Positions 40,704 through 49,539 of a DNA stretch of 50,170 nt are shown one piece after another. Below the pieces are notes generated by a model. The model was not told the DNA's origin, did not search any database, and saw only the letters and a program-made list of their open reading frames with translations. Source of the stretch: Paenibacillus foliorum (GTDB lineage: Bacteria; Bacillota; Bacilli; Paenibacillales; NBRC-103111); contig NZ_WHOD01000129.1 of NCBI RefSeq assembly GCF_013141765.1, positions 1 through 50,170 on the forward strand. The letters run 5' to 3'. The first letter of the stretch is position 1, and each line of letters opens with the position of its first letter. The translations under genes were made by a program, and so were the position numbers.

Positions 40704-41351
40704 CTACATCTCCTCGACTCCAACGATTGGGAGCAGCTCCCGTATATCGTTAATGATATAGGTAGGATTATATTGATTTAAATAGTCCAACCCTTTTAGT
40801 GACCAAGCTACAGCAATCGAAGGTAGTCCAGCATTATGGGCAGCTTCGATATCGTAATGACTATCACCTACCATTGCCGCTCCCTCAGCTTCTGAGCCTA
40901 ATTCCTTGAGCGCCTTACGGATACCTTCAGGATCTGGCTTCGGTTTCTCCACATCCTGCACAGTCACAATCGTGTCAAAATAATCATACAAACCGCAAAG
41001 CTTCAATCCCATTTCTGAAGTTATGCGCACTTTACTAGTCACTATACCCATCTTGATTCCAGCAGCGTGCAGCTTTCCTAATGTCTCACGCACGCCCTGA
41101 AATTCTGTAACAAGCTCATCGTGCCTTTCAATATTGTACGTACGGTATTTATGAATAAGGTCCTCGACCTCATCTCTGCCGGAAAAAAACTTCATTTGAT
41201 CAACAAGTGAACGGCCCATGTTAGGAATAATGTGCTCCCTGGTAACAGGCTCTGGAGTTATGCCTTCAAATGTATGCAAAAAAGATTGGATAATCAATTC
41301 ATTCGTATCTATAATGGTTCCATCCAAATCAAATAACACAGTGTGAATCAT
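40704..41351 (-). CDS. ppaX: Pyrophosphatase PpaX (HAD family)
   Basis: Removes pyrophosphate made when HPr kinase/phosphorylase dephosphorylates Ser46-P HPr. 215 residues. HAD motifs: DLDGTIIDT (Asp nucleophile near 8), VTSKV near 103, EKPKPDPEG with the conserved Lys, and MVGDSHYDIEAA near 160. Its place between lgt and the acyltransferase, two genes from hprK, matches B. subtilis and supports the role over a phosphoglycolate phosphatase. Confidence 0.93.
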   Translation of the reverse strand: MIHTVLFDLDGTIIDTNELIIQSFLHTFEGITPEPVTREHIIPNMGRSLVDQMKFFSGRDEVEDLIHKYRTYNIERHDELVTEFQGVRETLGKLHAAGIKMGIVTSKVRITSEMGLKLCGLYDYFDTIVTVQDVEKPKPDPEGIRKALKELGSEAEGAAMVGDSHYDIEAAHNAGLPSIAVAWSLKGLDYLNQYNPTYIINDIRELLPIVGVEEM

Positions 41352-41400
41352 GCTCTCTTCTCCTTTATCCTGCTGTCTCTACTTCATACAATTATACGAC

Positions 41401-42420
41401 TTATTCACCGGATTTACCGGATGGTTCTTTGTTTGACTCTTCCGCTATCGCACTCTCGATTTTATTATCTGTTGTTTCCTGTGTAGGCTCTTCTTTTACT
41501 GCTTTTGTACCGCCAATAGGAAGGATAGGATCCGCATAGCGTTCCGCCGCAGCACCGCTTTTTCTGCGATAGATCATTAAAGCAAACGCAGCCAGTACAA
41601 TCAACACAGCCAACAGCTGTGAAATCCGCACATTGCCACCATAAGTCATAAAGCCTTGTTCAAAGCCAAACCAGTGCATAGGAGCCCATAACCCATTCAT
41701 CAACGCAGCCAACCACGCAGGACCTGTAAAGTCCAGGCTATCCGTCCGAAACGCCTCTATAAAGAACCGCCCGATAGAGTACCAAACGAAATAACTCATG
41801 AATAATTCTCCCGCACGCAGAAATGGTCTTCTCCGCAACCAGAGTAGAAATAGCAGACCCGCTATATTCCATAACGACTCATAAAGAAACGTGGGATGAT
41901 AGAATTGTCCATCAATATACATTTGGTTTACGATAAAATCCGGCAAATGCAATGAATTGCGCAGGAAGGATTCACTCACTGGACCACCATGCGCTTCTTG
42001 ATTGATAAAGTTACCCCAGCGTCCTATTGCCTGTCCAACGATAAGACCAGGAGCACATACATCCACAATACGCCAGAACGAATACCCTTTTCTACGAACG
42101 TAAAATACGGCGGCCAATATTGCACCTATCAAGGCACCATAAATAGCTATACCGCCATTCCAAACTGCAAACACCTGGGGCAGATTATCTTTATAATCTT
42201 CCCATTTAAATGCTACATAATAGATCCGAGCTCCAATAATCGCCGAAGGAACTCCTAGCAAAACCAAATCCATAAAGAAATCGGGATTCATGCCAAACCG
42301 TTTTCCTTCTTGAATGGCCAGCAGCAGCCCTATCAATGCGGCTGAGCCCAATATAATACCGTACCAATGCACCTGCAGCGGACCAATACCAAACGCGATC
42401 GGATTCATTGCTAAATACAT
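41401..42420 (-). CDS. lgt: Prolipoprotein diacylglyceryl transferase
   Basis: Membrane enzyme that moves diacylglycerol from phosphatidylglycerol to the lipobox Cys of prolipoproteins, such as the one encoded at 35570. 339 residues with about seven helices. The Lgt signature GRWGNFINQEAHG is near 140. The last 50 residues or so (after YRRKSGAAAE) are a charged Glu/Lys-rich tail that the 269-residue B. subtilis enzyme lacks. ATG at 42420 with GGGG upstream; it follows hprK. Confidence 0.95.
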   Translation of the reverse strand: MYLAMNPIAFGIGPLQVHWYGIILGSAALIGLLLAIQEGKRFGMNPDFFMDLVLLGVPSAIIGARIYYVAFKWEDYKDNLPQVFAVWNGGIAIYGALIGAILAAVFYVRRKGYSFWRIVDVCAPGLIVGQAIGRWGNFINQEAHGGPVSESFLRNSLHLPDFIVNQMYIDGQFYHPTFLYESLWNIAGLLFLLWLRRRPFLRAGELFMSYFVWYSIGRFFIEAFRTDSLDFTGPAWLAALMNGLWAPMHWFGFEQGFMTYGGNVRISQLLAVLIVLAAFALMIYRRKSGAAAERYADPILPIGGTKAVKEEPTQETTDNKIESAIAEESNKEPSGKSGE

Positions 42421-42463
42421 GCCGCTACCCCTTTCAAATACCTTATGTATGTTTAATATAATC

Positions 42464-43405
42464 TTACTCCATATCGTCCATATCTTCAGCTAACGATTCG
42501 GTCAGCTTATTTGTAAACTGTAGCGCCGCATTGTAACCCATCCGTTTAAGACGGTAATTCATTGCAGCTACCTCGATAATTACAGCCAAGTTACGTCCTG
42601 GACGAACAGGTATAGTGACCAACGGAATGTCCGTTTCAATAATACGCGTCAGTTCTTCGTCTAAACCAAGTCGGTCATACTGCTTATCCTGCTGCCAGGT
42701 TTCAAGCTTGACGACAACCGATATTTTCTTCACATTACGAACTGCCCCTGCTCCGAATAACGTCATCACGTTAATAATGCCGACTCCTCGAATCTCCAAC
42801 AAGTGGCGAATCAACTCAGGCGCATTTCCGATTAGGACATGATCCGCAGTTTGACGAATTTCCACCGCATCATCAGCAATCAAACGATGTCCCCGTTTTA
42901 CCAGCTCCAGCGCGGTTTCACTTTTACCGATACCACTGGTTCCTGAGATTAGCATACCAATCCCATATACATCAACTAATACTCCATGAATAGTAGTCGT
43001 AGGTGCCAGCTTATTTTCAAGAAAGCCGGTAATCCGGCTCGCAAGTATCGTCGTAGCCATCTTTGTACGAAGAACAGGCAGCTGTTGCGCTTTGGCTGCT
43101 TCAATTAACTCTTCCGGCACATCATACCCGCGGCTAATCAGAATACAAGGCGTATCAACCGGTGCACAAAGCCTGTTCATTCGGTCCTGCCGTTCTTCAG
43201 GCGATAGACCATTAAAGAAAGTAAGCTCTGTTTTTCCCAAAATTTGAACGCGCTCCGTAGGATGGAACTCGTAATAACCAGCCATCTCCAAACCCGGTCG
43301 ATACAGGTCGGCTGTTGTAATCGGGCGCTTCAGTCCCCCTTCTCCACATATCACTTCTAAGTGAAATTCAGCTACAAGATCGGATACTTTTACTTTTTTT
43401 GACAT
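42464..43405 (-). CDS. hprK: HPr kinase/phosphorylase
   Basis: Phosphorylates HPr on Ser46 when glycolytic intermediates are high and removes it by phosphorolysis otherwise; the key switch of CcpA-dependent catabolite control. 313 residues: N-terminal domain (about 1-130) and C-terminal kinase with Walker A GTSGIGKSE near 153, and the signature region GVGIINVMTLFGAGAVRN near 205. ATG at 43405 is preferred, since AAGGAG lies 11 bases upstream; the frame to 43432 has no ribosome site. First gene of hprK-lgt-ppaX-acyltransferase. Confidence 0.96.
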   Translation of the reverse strand: MSKKVKVSDLVAEFHLEVICGEGGLKRPITTADLYRPGLEMAGYYEFHPTERVQILGKTELTFFNGLSPEERQDRMNRLCAPVDTPCILISRGYDVPEELIEAAKAQQLPVLRTKMATTILASRITGFLENKLAPTTTIHGVLVDVYGIGMLISGTSGIGKSETALELVKRGHRLIADDAVEIRQTADHVLIGNAPELIRHLLEIRGVGIINVMTLFGAGAVRNVKKISVVVKLETWQQDKQYDRLGLDEELTRIIETDIPLVTIPVRPGRNLAVIIEVAAMNYRLKRMGYNAALQFTNKLTESLAEDMDDME

Positions 43406-43530
43406 CGCTGTTCCGTCTCCTTCTTTTTCCATTACTCACATCGTATAAAAAAAGCCGAGATAAATCAACTTATATCCCTATCCCAACCCTCCCGGCGGGG
43501 TTTTGGGTGGTCAAAAGTGGACAAACACAC

Positions 43531-43558
43531 AAAAGGGCCAGTCAAATGACTGGCCCTT
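43531..43558 (-). terminator. Terminator after the MsmX-type ATPase gene
   Basis: AAGGGCCAGTCA (43533-43544) pairs perfectly with TGACTGGCCCTT (43547-43558); the minus strand continues with a short T-rich stretch. A second GC-rich hairpin (AACCC/GGGTT near 43485-43503) lies in the hprK leader. Confidence 0.88.
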
Positions 43559-43569
43559 CATAATTATTA

Positions 43570-44694
43570 TTAAGCGTTCAACAAGATCGACAATGTAGTT
43601 TCTTGATCGAAGAAGTGAACTTTGTTCATATCGATTGCAAGCTTAACGTTCATGCTTTCTTTGAAGCCAGAACGACCATCTACACGTGCTACGATACTGT
43701 TTTTGCCGATACCTGTTAGGTACAAGAACATTTCGTGACCTAGGTTCTCAGCAACTTCAATGTGTGCATTAACAACACTGTTAGGTGATGCTTCCAAGAA
43801 TACTGGCTCTTCGTGAAGATCTTCAGGACGAATACCCATGATAACTTCTTTACCAACGTATCCTTTTTCACGAATAATTTTTGCTTTACCTTCAGGCAAT
43901 TCTACATTCACGCCGTTTGCTTTGAAATACAAGCTTCCGCCTTGTTCTGCAAAGCCACCAGTAACAAAGTTCATGGATGGGGATCCAATGAAGCCCGCAA
44001 CGAACATGTTAACAGGGAAGTTGTAAATTTCTTCAGGTGTATCCGCTTGTTGAATAATACCTTTATCCATAACCACGATACGATCACCCATTGTCATCGC
44101 TTCGGTTTGGTCATGCGTTACATAGATAACTGTTGTTTCAAGACGTTTAGCAAGCTTACTGATTTCAGCACGCATCTGTACGCGGAGTTTAGCATCCAAG
44201 TTGGAAAGAGGTTCGTCCATCAAGAAAACTTGTGGTTCACGGACAATCGCACGACCCAAGGCAACACGTTGACGCTGACCACCGGAAAGAGCTTTTGGCT
44301 TACGATCCAGCAAGTGAGTAATATCAAGGATTTTAGCTGCTTCACGAACGCGAGCGTCGATATCAGCTTTTTTGAATTTACGAAGTTTCAAACCGAATGC
44401 CATGTTTTGGTACACGCTCATATGTGGATACAAAGCGTAGGATTGGAACACCATCGCAATATCACGATCTTTCGGTGCTACGTCATTTACCAAACGGTCG
44501 CCGATGTAAAGTTCGCCTTCAGTAATTTCCTCCAAGCCAGCAATCATACGAAGAGTAGTGGACTTACCGCAACCGGATGCGCCTACAAGAACCAAAAACT
44601 CTTTATCCGCGACTTCAAGATGGAAATCTTTAACTGTTGCTTCTTCAGCACCTGCATATCTTTTAACGATGTGGTTTAAACGTACACCTGCCAT
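43570..44694 (-). CDS. ABC importer ATPase, MsmX/UgpC type (shared sugar-transport ATPase)
   Basis: 374 residues. Walker A GASGCGKST (38-46), Q-loop MVFQSYALYPHM, signature LSGGQRQR, Walker B VFLMDEPLSNLDA, switch His in VTHDQTEA, and a C-terminal OB-type regulatory domain (about 235-374) as in MalK/UgpC. In Bacillus MsmX serves several sugar importers that lack an ATPase gene. Here it is monocistronic and stands alone, which suits that shared role, and the importer at 35570-38807 has no ATPase of its own. Confidence 0.93.
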   Translation of the reverse strand: MAGVRLNHIVKRYAGAEEATVKDFHLEVADKEFLVLVGASGCGKSTTLRMIAGLEEITEGELYIGDRLVNDVAPKDRDIAMVFQSYALYPHMSVYQNMAFGLKLRKFKKADIDARVREAAKILDITHLLDRKPKALSGGQRQRVALGRAIVREPQVFLMDEPLSNLDAKLRVQMRAEISKLAKRLETTVIYVTHDQTEAMTMGDRIVVMDKGIIQQADTPEEIYNFPVNMFVAGFIGSPSMNFVTGGFAEQGGSLYFKANGVNVELPEGKAKIIREKGYVGKEVIMGIRPEDLHEEPVFLEASPNSVVNAHIEVAENLGHEMFLYLTGIGKNSIVARVDGRSGFKESMNVKLAIDMNKVHFFDQETTLSILLNA

Positions 44695-44784
44695 GGTTAT
44701 TCCCCCTACGAGTTAGTATCAAGTTTATATATTTATCTTACCTTACCTTACGACTCATGACTATGCACAATCTTCACAAAAAAA

Positions 44785-45903
44785 TCACTTTCTTTTCGTT
44801 ACTTTGTACAATAGAAGTGCAATCTTAACTAATACAGCATCATTGAATGTACGAACATCCAATCCGGTCTCTTGCTTGAACTTGTCCAACCGGTATAAAA
44901 GTGTGTTGCGGTGAATGTACAGCTTTTTAGCCGTTTCACTAACATTGCAATCCAGCTGGAAGAAGTGCTCAAGTGTCGTCATGGTCTCAGAGTCCAAGGC
45001 AACATCCAACCGTTTTAGCACCCGCTCGAGAAAGTTCGTCTTCTCCCCCTCTGGGATTAGATTAATCAGCTTCTCAAGCTGCAGCATCCAAGGCAAGTGC
45101 ATATTACTGCCCAAATGATATGTACGTCCAAGCATCATCGTTTCTCTAAGCTGTAGTACTGTCGTATATAACGACTTAGCTGGCATCATAGGATAATTGA
45201 TGGCAAGATGACACTCTCCGACCCATTCATTCTCTAACATTTCATGCAAACCGAAGCCAATAGCTCCGAGAGTATCCTCAATACTTTCTTCTTCGCCAAA
45301 ATCACGATCATCAGCCGCATCAATCGACATCATCTTCTCAGATCCGAGAATCAACCACTCTTTATCCGTTAATGGAATTAATATCATCTCAGCATCAAAA
45401 AACGATTCCAGCAGCTTCTTCAGTTCCTGATAGCTTACCCTCCGTGACTGTGAATAATCACCGTATAACAGAAGTGGTATTTTGGTAGAATACAGTGAGA
45501 GCTGAGACACCAAGGTATCTGGCATTTCCGCATTAACCAGGCCTAAGTCTTGTTGCTGCTTGAACCAATCCCGCACAGCACTGGCTTTACGTTCTTCCTC
45601 ACTCGTAGAAGAAGACGGTCTCATATCCTGTGTCCGTTTTGACTCCAGCATGAGCTCCACTAACTGGCGTTCGACCCGCGTAACGAGATTAGATTCTACC
45701 GACAGCACCTGAACTTCCTGGCCTTCTTTATGAACGAAAAACAAAACATTATTGTCCACCTTCAAGCTTTTGTGCAGTGTGCCCTTATCCTTTGATTCCG
45801 CTTCCGCTTGCATTTGCCATTGTTCCCAAGTCCATTTAGACAACCTTACAGGGCCCTTCAATATCTGTTCCAGTTGCTGCCTCAACGGTTCCCACCAGTC
45901 CAT
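44785..45903 (-). CDS. PucR-type helix-turn-helix regulator
   Basis: A 372-residue cytoplasmic protein whose last 60 residues match the PucR C-terminal helix-turn-helix (KKLYIHRNTLLYRLDKFKQE, near 325). The middle (about 120-310) resembles the GGDEF-like region of CdaR/PucR regulators; the N-terminal third is unrecognised. Such proteins usually regulate a nearby catabolic gene; the nearest candidate is the ATPase gene downstream (90-base gap). Ligand unknown. Confidence 0.8.
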   Translation of the reverse strand: MDWWEPLRQQLEQILKGPVRLSKWTWEQWQMQAEAESKDKGTLHKSLKVDNNVLFFVHKEGQEVQVLSVESNLVTRVERQLVELMLESKRTQDMRPSSSTSEEERKASAVRDWFKQQQDLGLVNAEMPDTLVSQLSLYSTKIPLLLYGDYSQSRRVSYQELKKLLESFFDAEMILIPLTDKEWLILGSEKMMSIDAADDRDFGEEESIEDTLGAIGFGLHEMLENEWVGECHLAINYPMMPAKSLYTTVLQLRETMMLGRTYHLGSNMHLPWMLQLEKLINLIPEGEKTNFLERVLKRLDVALDSETMTTLEHFFQLDCNVSETAKKLYIHRNTLLYRLDKFKQETGLDVRTFNDAVLVKIALLLYKVTKRK

Positions 45904-45991
45904 ACACGAACTCCCAACATTTGTTTATTTATCTTTAGTTTGTACCAAAAACAATATTACTTGCTAATCATAGCAAAAATTGGTCTGGTAT

Positions 45992-46036
45992 AAAACAAAG
46001 AAATCACCTTTATGCCCTCAAGCACAAAGATGATTC
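45992..46036 (-). terminator. Terminator after the NlpC/P60 gene
   Basis: AAATCACCTTT (46001-46011) pairs with AAAGATGATTC (46026-46036) with one G-U and one bulge; TTTGTTTTA follows on the minus strand. Confidence 0.7.
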
Positions 46037-46044
46037 CGTTTCTT

Positions 46045-46896
46045 CTAATTAATAACTCTACGGGCCGTTACATAGTGATTATTCCACCAGCCGCTTTCAA
46101 TTGTGCTGTATTTGACGCCGCCTGCACCGTAAGTATGAATCATCATGCCATCACCAACATACATGCCGACATGTCCTATTTTCCCCTTGGAATCCGGTGT
46201 TGTAAAAAATACTAGATCTCCTGTATCCAGATTGCTTTTACTAACGAATTTGCCTTCCTTAGATTGGTCTCTAGAAACACGAGGTAATGAAATGTCGTAT
46301 TTCGTATAGATCCATTTCATGAAGGAAGAGCAATCAAAGGTTTTGGTTTGTCCGTATTTTGCACCAAAATCATAAGGGGTGCCTAAGTATTTTTGAGCGG
46401 TGAGTACGAGCATCACTCGTTTCTGGTCATTCGTTGACAATATGCGGCGAGCGCCGATAAACTGGTTTTTGTAGGATTGTGTACTGACCTTAACAACTTC
46501 ATCCTTACCGCTTGATGCCATTATCATTTTATCATTACCTATATAGATTCCAGAAAAGCTAGGTTTCGCTCCTTTACCGAAAAACAAAACATCTCCTTCT
46601 TTTACAGATGACATTGACTTGATCAAAGGTTTGTCCATTTTAAACTGATCAACTAATGCTCTAGGCATTTTATAATCAAGCATTTTATATACATAATAAT
46701 TCAACCCCGACTCATCAAAACCGCCGTTTAACGACTCCCCACCTACCGTATAGTCCTTGCCTACCAACTCTTTGCCCAATGAGACAGCATCCATATCATC
46801 ATAAGCAGCGAAGGCAGAACTCGCCATTGCCCCGGTAAGCATAACAGCCATTACAGTGGTTAATCCTGCTGTGCGAATAAAAGTACGTTTTACCAT
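46045..46896 (-). CDS. Secreted tandem NlpC/P60 endopeptidase with inactive first domain
   Basis: A 283-residue exported cell-wall enzyme. The signal peptide ends at AFA-AYD (about 30). The second NlpC/P60 domain (160-283) has the complete site: Cys189 in FDCSSF, His242 in GHVGMYVGD and His254 in MMIH, so it can cut gamma-D-Glu-diaminopimelate links. The first domain (35-152) aligns with the second along its length (FDESGL, FSGIYIGN, ARRIL against FDCSSF, GHVGMYVG, ARRVI), but the three positions are Glu62, Ser115 and Ala127, so it cannot be catalytic. It may bind wall peptide or regulate the active half. Monocistronic with its own terminator. Confidence 0.9.
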   Translation of the reverse strand: MVKRTFIRTAGLTTVMAVMLTGAMASSAFAAYDDMDAVSLGKELVGKDYTVGGESLNGGFDESGLNYYVYKMLDYKMPRALVDQFKMDKPLIKSMSSVKEGDVLFFGKGAKPSFSGIYIGNDKMIMASSGKDEVVKVSTQSYKNQFIGARRILSTNDQKRVMLVLTAQKYLGTPYDFGAKYGQTKTFDCSSFMKWIYTKYDISLPRVSRDQSKEGKFVSKSNLDTGDLVFFTTPDSKGKIGHVGMYVGDGMMIHTYGAGGVKYSTIESGWWNNHYVTARRVIN

Positions 46897-47344
46897 GAAT
46901 TGAATCCTCCATTAGTCCTAATAATTGAGAGTTTAAGATATAACCTCATAATATTGCCCATGTTTGGGTTTCACTGTTTCTATGCCATTAGATTACCATG
47001 GGAAAATAACCTTTTGCATTGCTAAATATCTGCCTGCATATCTAAACTACTGGTAATCGATCCATTAAAATCTAAACCGTCTAACACTTAAAACCGACAC
47101 AAAACCATCATTAAATATGTATAAACAGCAAAATAGTATGGATAAAGCCTTACTGCGCTTGATTATTTACTTTCATGAATTAAAAGCAGGCCGATTCTTC
47201 GAGCCTTGAAATCCAAATAACAAAACCGTATTTTACCACAGTAATAACTTCTTCATTTTCCATAAAAGGGGCTATTTTATTTCCAAATCATCACAAACAA
47301 GATTATTTCTAATGGTAATGGCAATAATTAAACTGTCATATTGA
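46897..47344. other. Gene-free divergent region between the NlpC/P60 gene and larA
   Basis: About 450 AT-rich bases between divergent genes, so both promoters must be here. A small stem CCCA/TGGG lies at about 46957-46970. A TATTAT near 46950 (minus) could be a -10 for the NlpC/P60 gene but has no good -35. I see no riboswitch or gene. Confidence 0.5.
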
Positions 47345-47368
47345 TTGTCTAATTTGGAGGAGATACCT

Positions 47369-48628
47369 ATTTTTCCTATAGCTTATGGGGATACCAATCT
47401 GCAGCTCTGTCTGCCTGAATCGCAGTCCATTGATATTATTTCGTATCACATGAAGATTGAAGACAGCGTTCGCAATCAGGATGTTTCCATCAAAAAAATC
47501 CGTGAAGCCCTTTCCCAGCCGATAGGAACGCCGCAGCTCCATGAACTTGCAGCTGGAAAACGCAGCGCCGTTATTTTGATAAGCGATGGCACAAGACTAT
47601 GTCCAAGCCCTCTGCTGCTTCCTCCGCTCTTGCAGGAGCTGGCTAAAGGTGGAATCCATGATGAAGATATAGACATTATCATCGCATTGGGCTTGCATCG
47701 TAAGCATACAGAGGAGGAGATGCGCCAATTGGTTGGTGAGGAGGTGTTTAGCCGGATTCGTGTTCATAATCATTCTTCAGCAGCTGAGGACTGTATCCGT
47801 ATTGGGGTTACATCGGCAGGTACTCCTATCGAGATTAACCAGCTAGCTGTCCAAGCTGATCTAAGAATCGTGACGGGTAACATAGAGCCTCACGCTATGG
47901 CAGGCATTTCAGGAGGCGTCAAAGCTCTTGTTCCAGGCATAGCGTCCCAATGCTGTATCGAGCATAATCACAGCCTCTCTCTGAAGGTCCAGACACATGC
48001 AGGCTGCATGGATAACCCTGTACATCAGGATATGGAGGAAGCACTGAAATTCATGAGTGTTGACTTCCTGCTCAATGTCGTGGTCGATCATAACCGGCAT
48101 ATATTAGGAGCAACCGCAGGACATGTTATTGCTGCCCATCGGGCTGGCGCCACTATAGCTATAGATCATTTCCTTGTACCAGTAAACAAATCCTATGATG
48201 TTGTCGTCGTTTCTCCCGGAGGCCACCCTAAAGATCTACAGCTCTATCAAGCCATCAAATCACTTCGTAACGCGGCCTCTATCACTAAACCAGGAGGAGC
48301 TATCCTACTCGTAGCAGAATGTTCAGAGATGTTTGGCAATGGAATTTTTCAATATTGGGTGGAAACGAAGAAAAATCGGGAGCATATGGTTTCTAAGCTG
48401 AAGCAACAATTTGTTCTAGGCGCTCACAAGGTGCTTCACTTGGACGAGGTGCTGTCCAAGCACCGAGTATATCTCTACTCCTCACTACCACGGCCATTAG
48501 TAAGTCTACTCGGCATGGAGCAGGTAGACGATTTACAAAGTACCTATAATCAAATAACTGCTGCCGGGCCTGCATACACGCCGGAAATTGCTATAATGCC
48601 TTATGGTTCACTCACTTATCCCGTTTGA
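47369..48628 (+). CDS. larA: Nickel-dependent lactate racemase family protein (LarA-like), apparent ATT start
   Basis: A 419-residue DUF2088/LarA-family protein. In Lactobacillus plantarum LarA the nickel-pincer nucleotide is bound at Lys184, with His108, His174 and His200 at the site (known). Here His110, His175, Lys185 and His201 occur with the same spacing, 10 between His and Lys and 16 between Lys and His. It may racemise lactate or another 2-hydroxyacid. GGAGGAG at 47355-47361 is followed after seven bases by ATT in frame at 47369; earlier in-frame TTG codons (47345, 47354) lack a usable ribosome site. No larB, larC or larE cofactor genes are in the window. Confidence 0.85.
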   Translation: MFPIAYGDTNLQLCLPESQSIDIISYHMKIEDSVRNQDVSIKKIREALSQPIGTPQLHELAAGKRSAVILISDGTRLCPSPLLLPPLLQELAKGGIHDEDIDIIIALGLHRKHTEEEMRQLVGEEVFSRIRVHNHSSAAEDCIRIGVTSAGTPIEINQLAVQADLRIVTGNIEPHAMAGISGGVKALVPGIASQCCIEHNHSLSLKVQTHAGCMDNPVHQDMEEALKFMSVDFLLNVVVDHNRHILGATAGHVIAAHRAGATIAIDHFLVPVNKSYDVVVVSPGGHPKDLQLYQAIKSLRNAASITKPGGAILLVAECSEMFGNGIFQYWVETKKNREHMVSKLKQQFVLGAHKVLHLDEVLSKHRVYLYSSLPRPLVSLLGMEQVDDLQSTYNQITAAGPAYTPEIAIMPYGSLTYPV

Positions 48629-48752
48629 TATGGATTGAAGTTTGGTTCCTACTGAGTTCGGTTTCTATAGCTGTTTGATGATCACAGAAAGGAAGGTTAC
48701 AATGAACACAGGGTAGAGGTATGAATCCATTGAGATTAAAGGAGGCCTTATA

Positions 48753-49061
48753 ATGGCTATCATTGAATTGACTATCATTCCTATTGGGACAGCATCCACG
48801 AGTTTAAGCCAATACGTCGCAGACATTCAGCAAGTTCTAGAGCAAGCTCCCGAACCGATTCATTACCAAATGACGTCCATGAGTACTCTTATTGAAGGCG
48901 ATCTGAACGATTTGTTTGAAATCATACGTCGAATGCACGAGGTTCCTTTTACTCATGGTGCTGAGAGGGTTTCAACATCAATCAAAATCGATGACAGGCG
49001 AGATAAACAGGGGTCTATGGCTCAAAAAATGAAGTCAGTGGAAGAAAAAATGCACAAATAA
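48753..49061 (+). CDS. MTH1187/YqgV-family thiamine-binding protein
   Basis: A 102-residue ferredoxin-like protein of the DUF77 family. Seen: IIELTIIPIGTASTSLSQYV at the start and YQMTSMSTLIEG in the middle, the ligand-pocket segment of this family. Members bind thiamine or a related pyrimidine and are often linked to thiamine or hydroxymethylpyrimidine handling. ATG at 48753 follows AAAGGAGG. It lies 124 bases behind larA on the same strand and is probably transcribed separately or by read-through. Confidence 0.85.
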   Translation: MAIIELTIIPIGTASTSLSQYVADIQQVLEQAPEPIHYQMTSMSTLIEGDLNDLFEIIRRMHEVPFTHGAERVSTSIKIDDRRDKQGSMAQKMKSVEEKMHK

Positions 49062-49067
49062 GCAGCA

Positions 49068-49107
49068 TTCTATAAAACCCTAAATGTAATTATGGGGTTT
49101 TATAGAA
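49068..49107 (+). terminator. Terminator after the thiamine-binding-protein gene
   Basis: TTCTATAAAACCC (49068-49080) pairs perfectly with GGGTTTTATAGAA (49095-49107); a T-rich stretch follows on the plus strand. Confidence 0.85.
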
Positions 49108-49158
49108 TTTATCTGTTTATAAGAATCAAACTTACTGGTAAGGTAAGTACTTGGAATA

Positions 49159-49190
49159 CAAAAAAGAGCCCCAAAGGGACTCTTTTTATT
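49159..49190 (-). terminator. Terminator of the tRNA array
   Basis: AAAGAGCCCC / GGGACTCTTT (49163-49172 and 49176-49185) with a 3-base loop; an A run on the plus strand gives the minus-strand T run. It lies just after tRNA-Lys. Confidence 0.88.
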
Positions 49191-49196
49191 ATGAAA

Positions 49197-49269
49197 TGAG
49201 ACATGTAGGATTCGAACCTACGACACCCTGATTAAAAGTCAGGTGCTCTACCAGCTGAGCTAATGTCTC
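49197..49269 (-). tRNA. tRNA-Lys (anticodon TTT)
   Basis: Acceptor GAGACAT pairs with ATGTCTC; the anticodon loop CTTTTAA gives TTT. CCA is not encoded. Last gene of the array in the direction of transcription. Confidence 0.95.
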
Positions 49270-49276
49270 ATATGAT

Positions 49277-49361
49277 TGGTGGAGGCTGATGGATTCGAAC
49301 CACCGAACTCGATGAGAGCAGATTTACAGTCTGCCGTGTTTAGCCACTTCACTAAGCCTCC
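49277..49361 (-). tRNA. tRNA-Tyr (anticodon GTA)
   Basis: 85 bases with a long variable arm. Acceptor GGAGGCT pairs with AGCCTCC; the anticodon loop CTGTAAA gives GTA; CCA is encoded. Confidence 0.95.
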
Positions 49362-49398
49362 ATATTTGATTTATACCCGCGTATGCAGGAAAATCCAA

Positions 49399-49474
<76 letters not shown>

Positions 49475-49539
49475 ATATGTAGTAATATCTTGTCCTATAT
49501 GAATATATAGTACTAAAAATATTTAATTAAAGTTATTAA

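Noticed and set aside
43813..44679. 288-codon plus-strand frame opposite the MsmX-type ATPase gene
   Set aside because: Antisense shadow of a strongly conserved gene; no start signal and no recognisable domain.
46897..47040. c-di-AMP (ydaO) riboswitch in front of the NlpC/P60 gene
   Set aside because: Looked for because this class often precedes such genes; the conserved core was not found in the leader.
48700..48720. Tiny leader peptide between larA and the thiamine-binding-protein gene
   Set aside because: An ATG with a purine-rich site upstream reads only four codons before a stop; too little to support.
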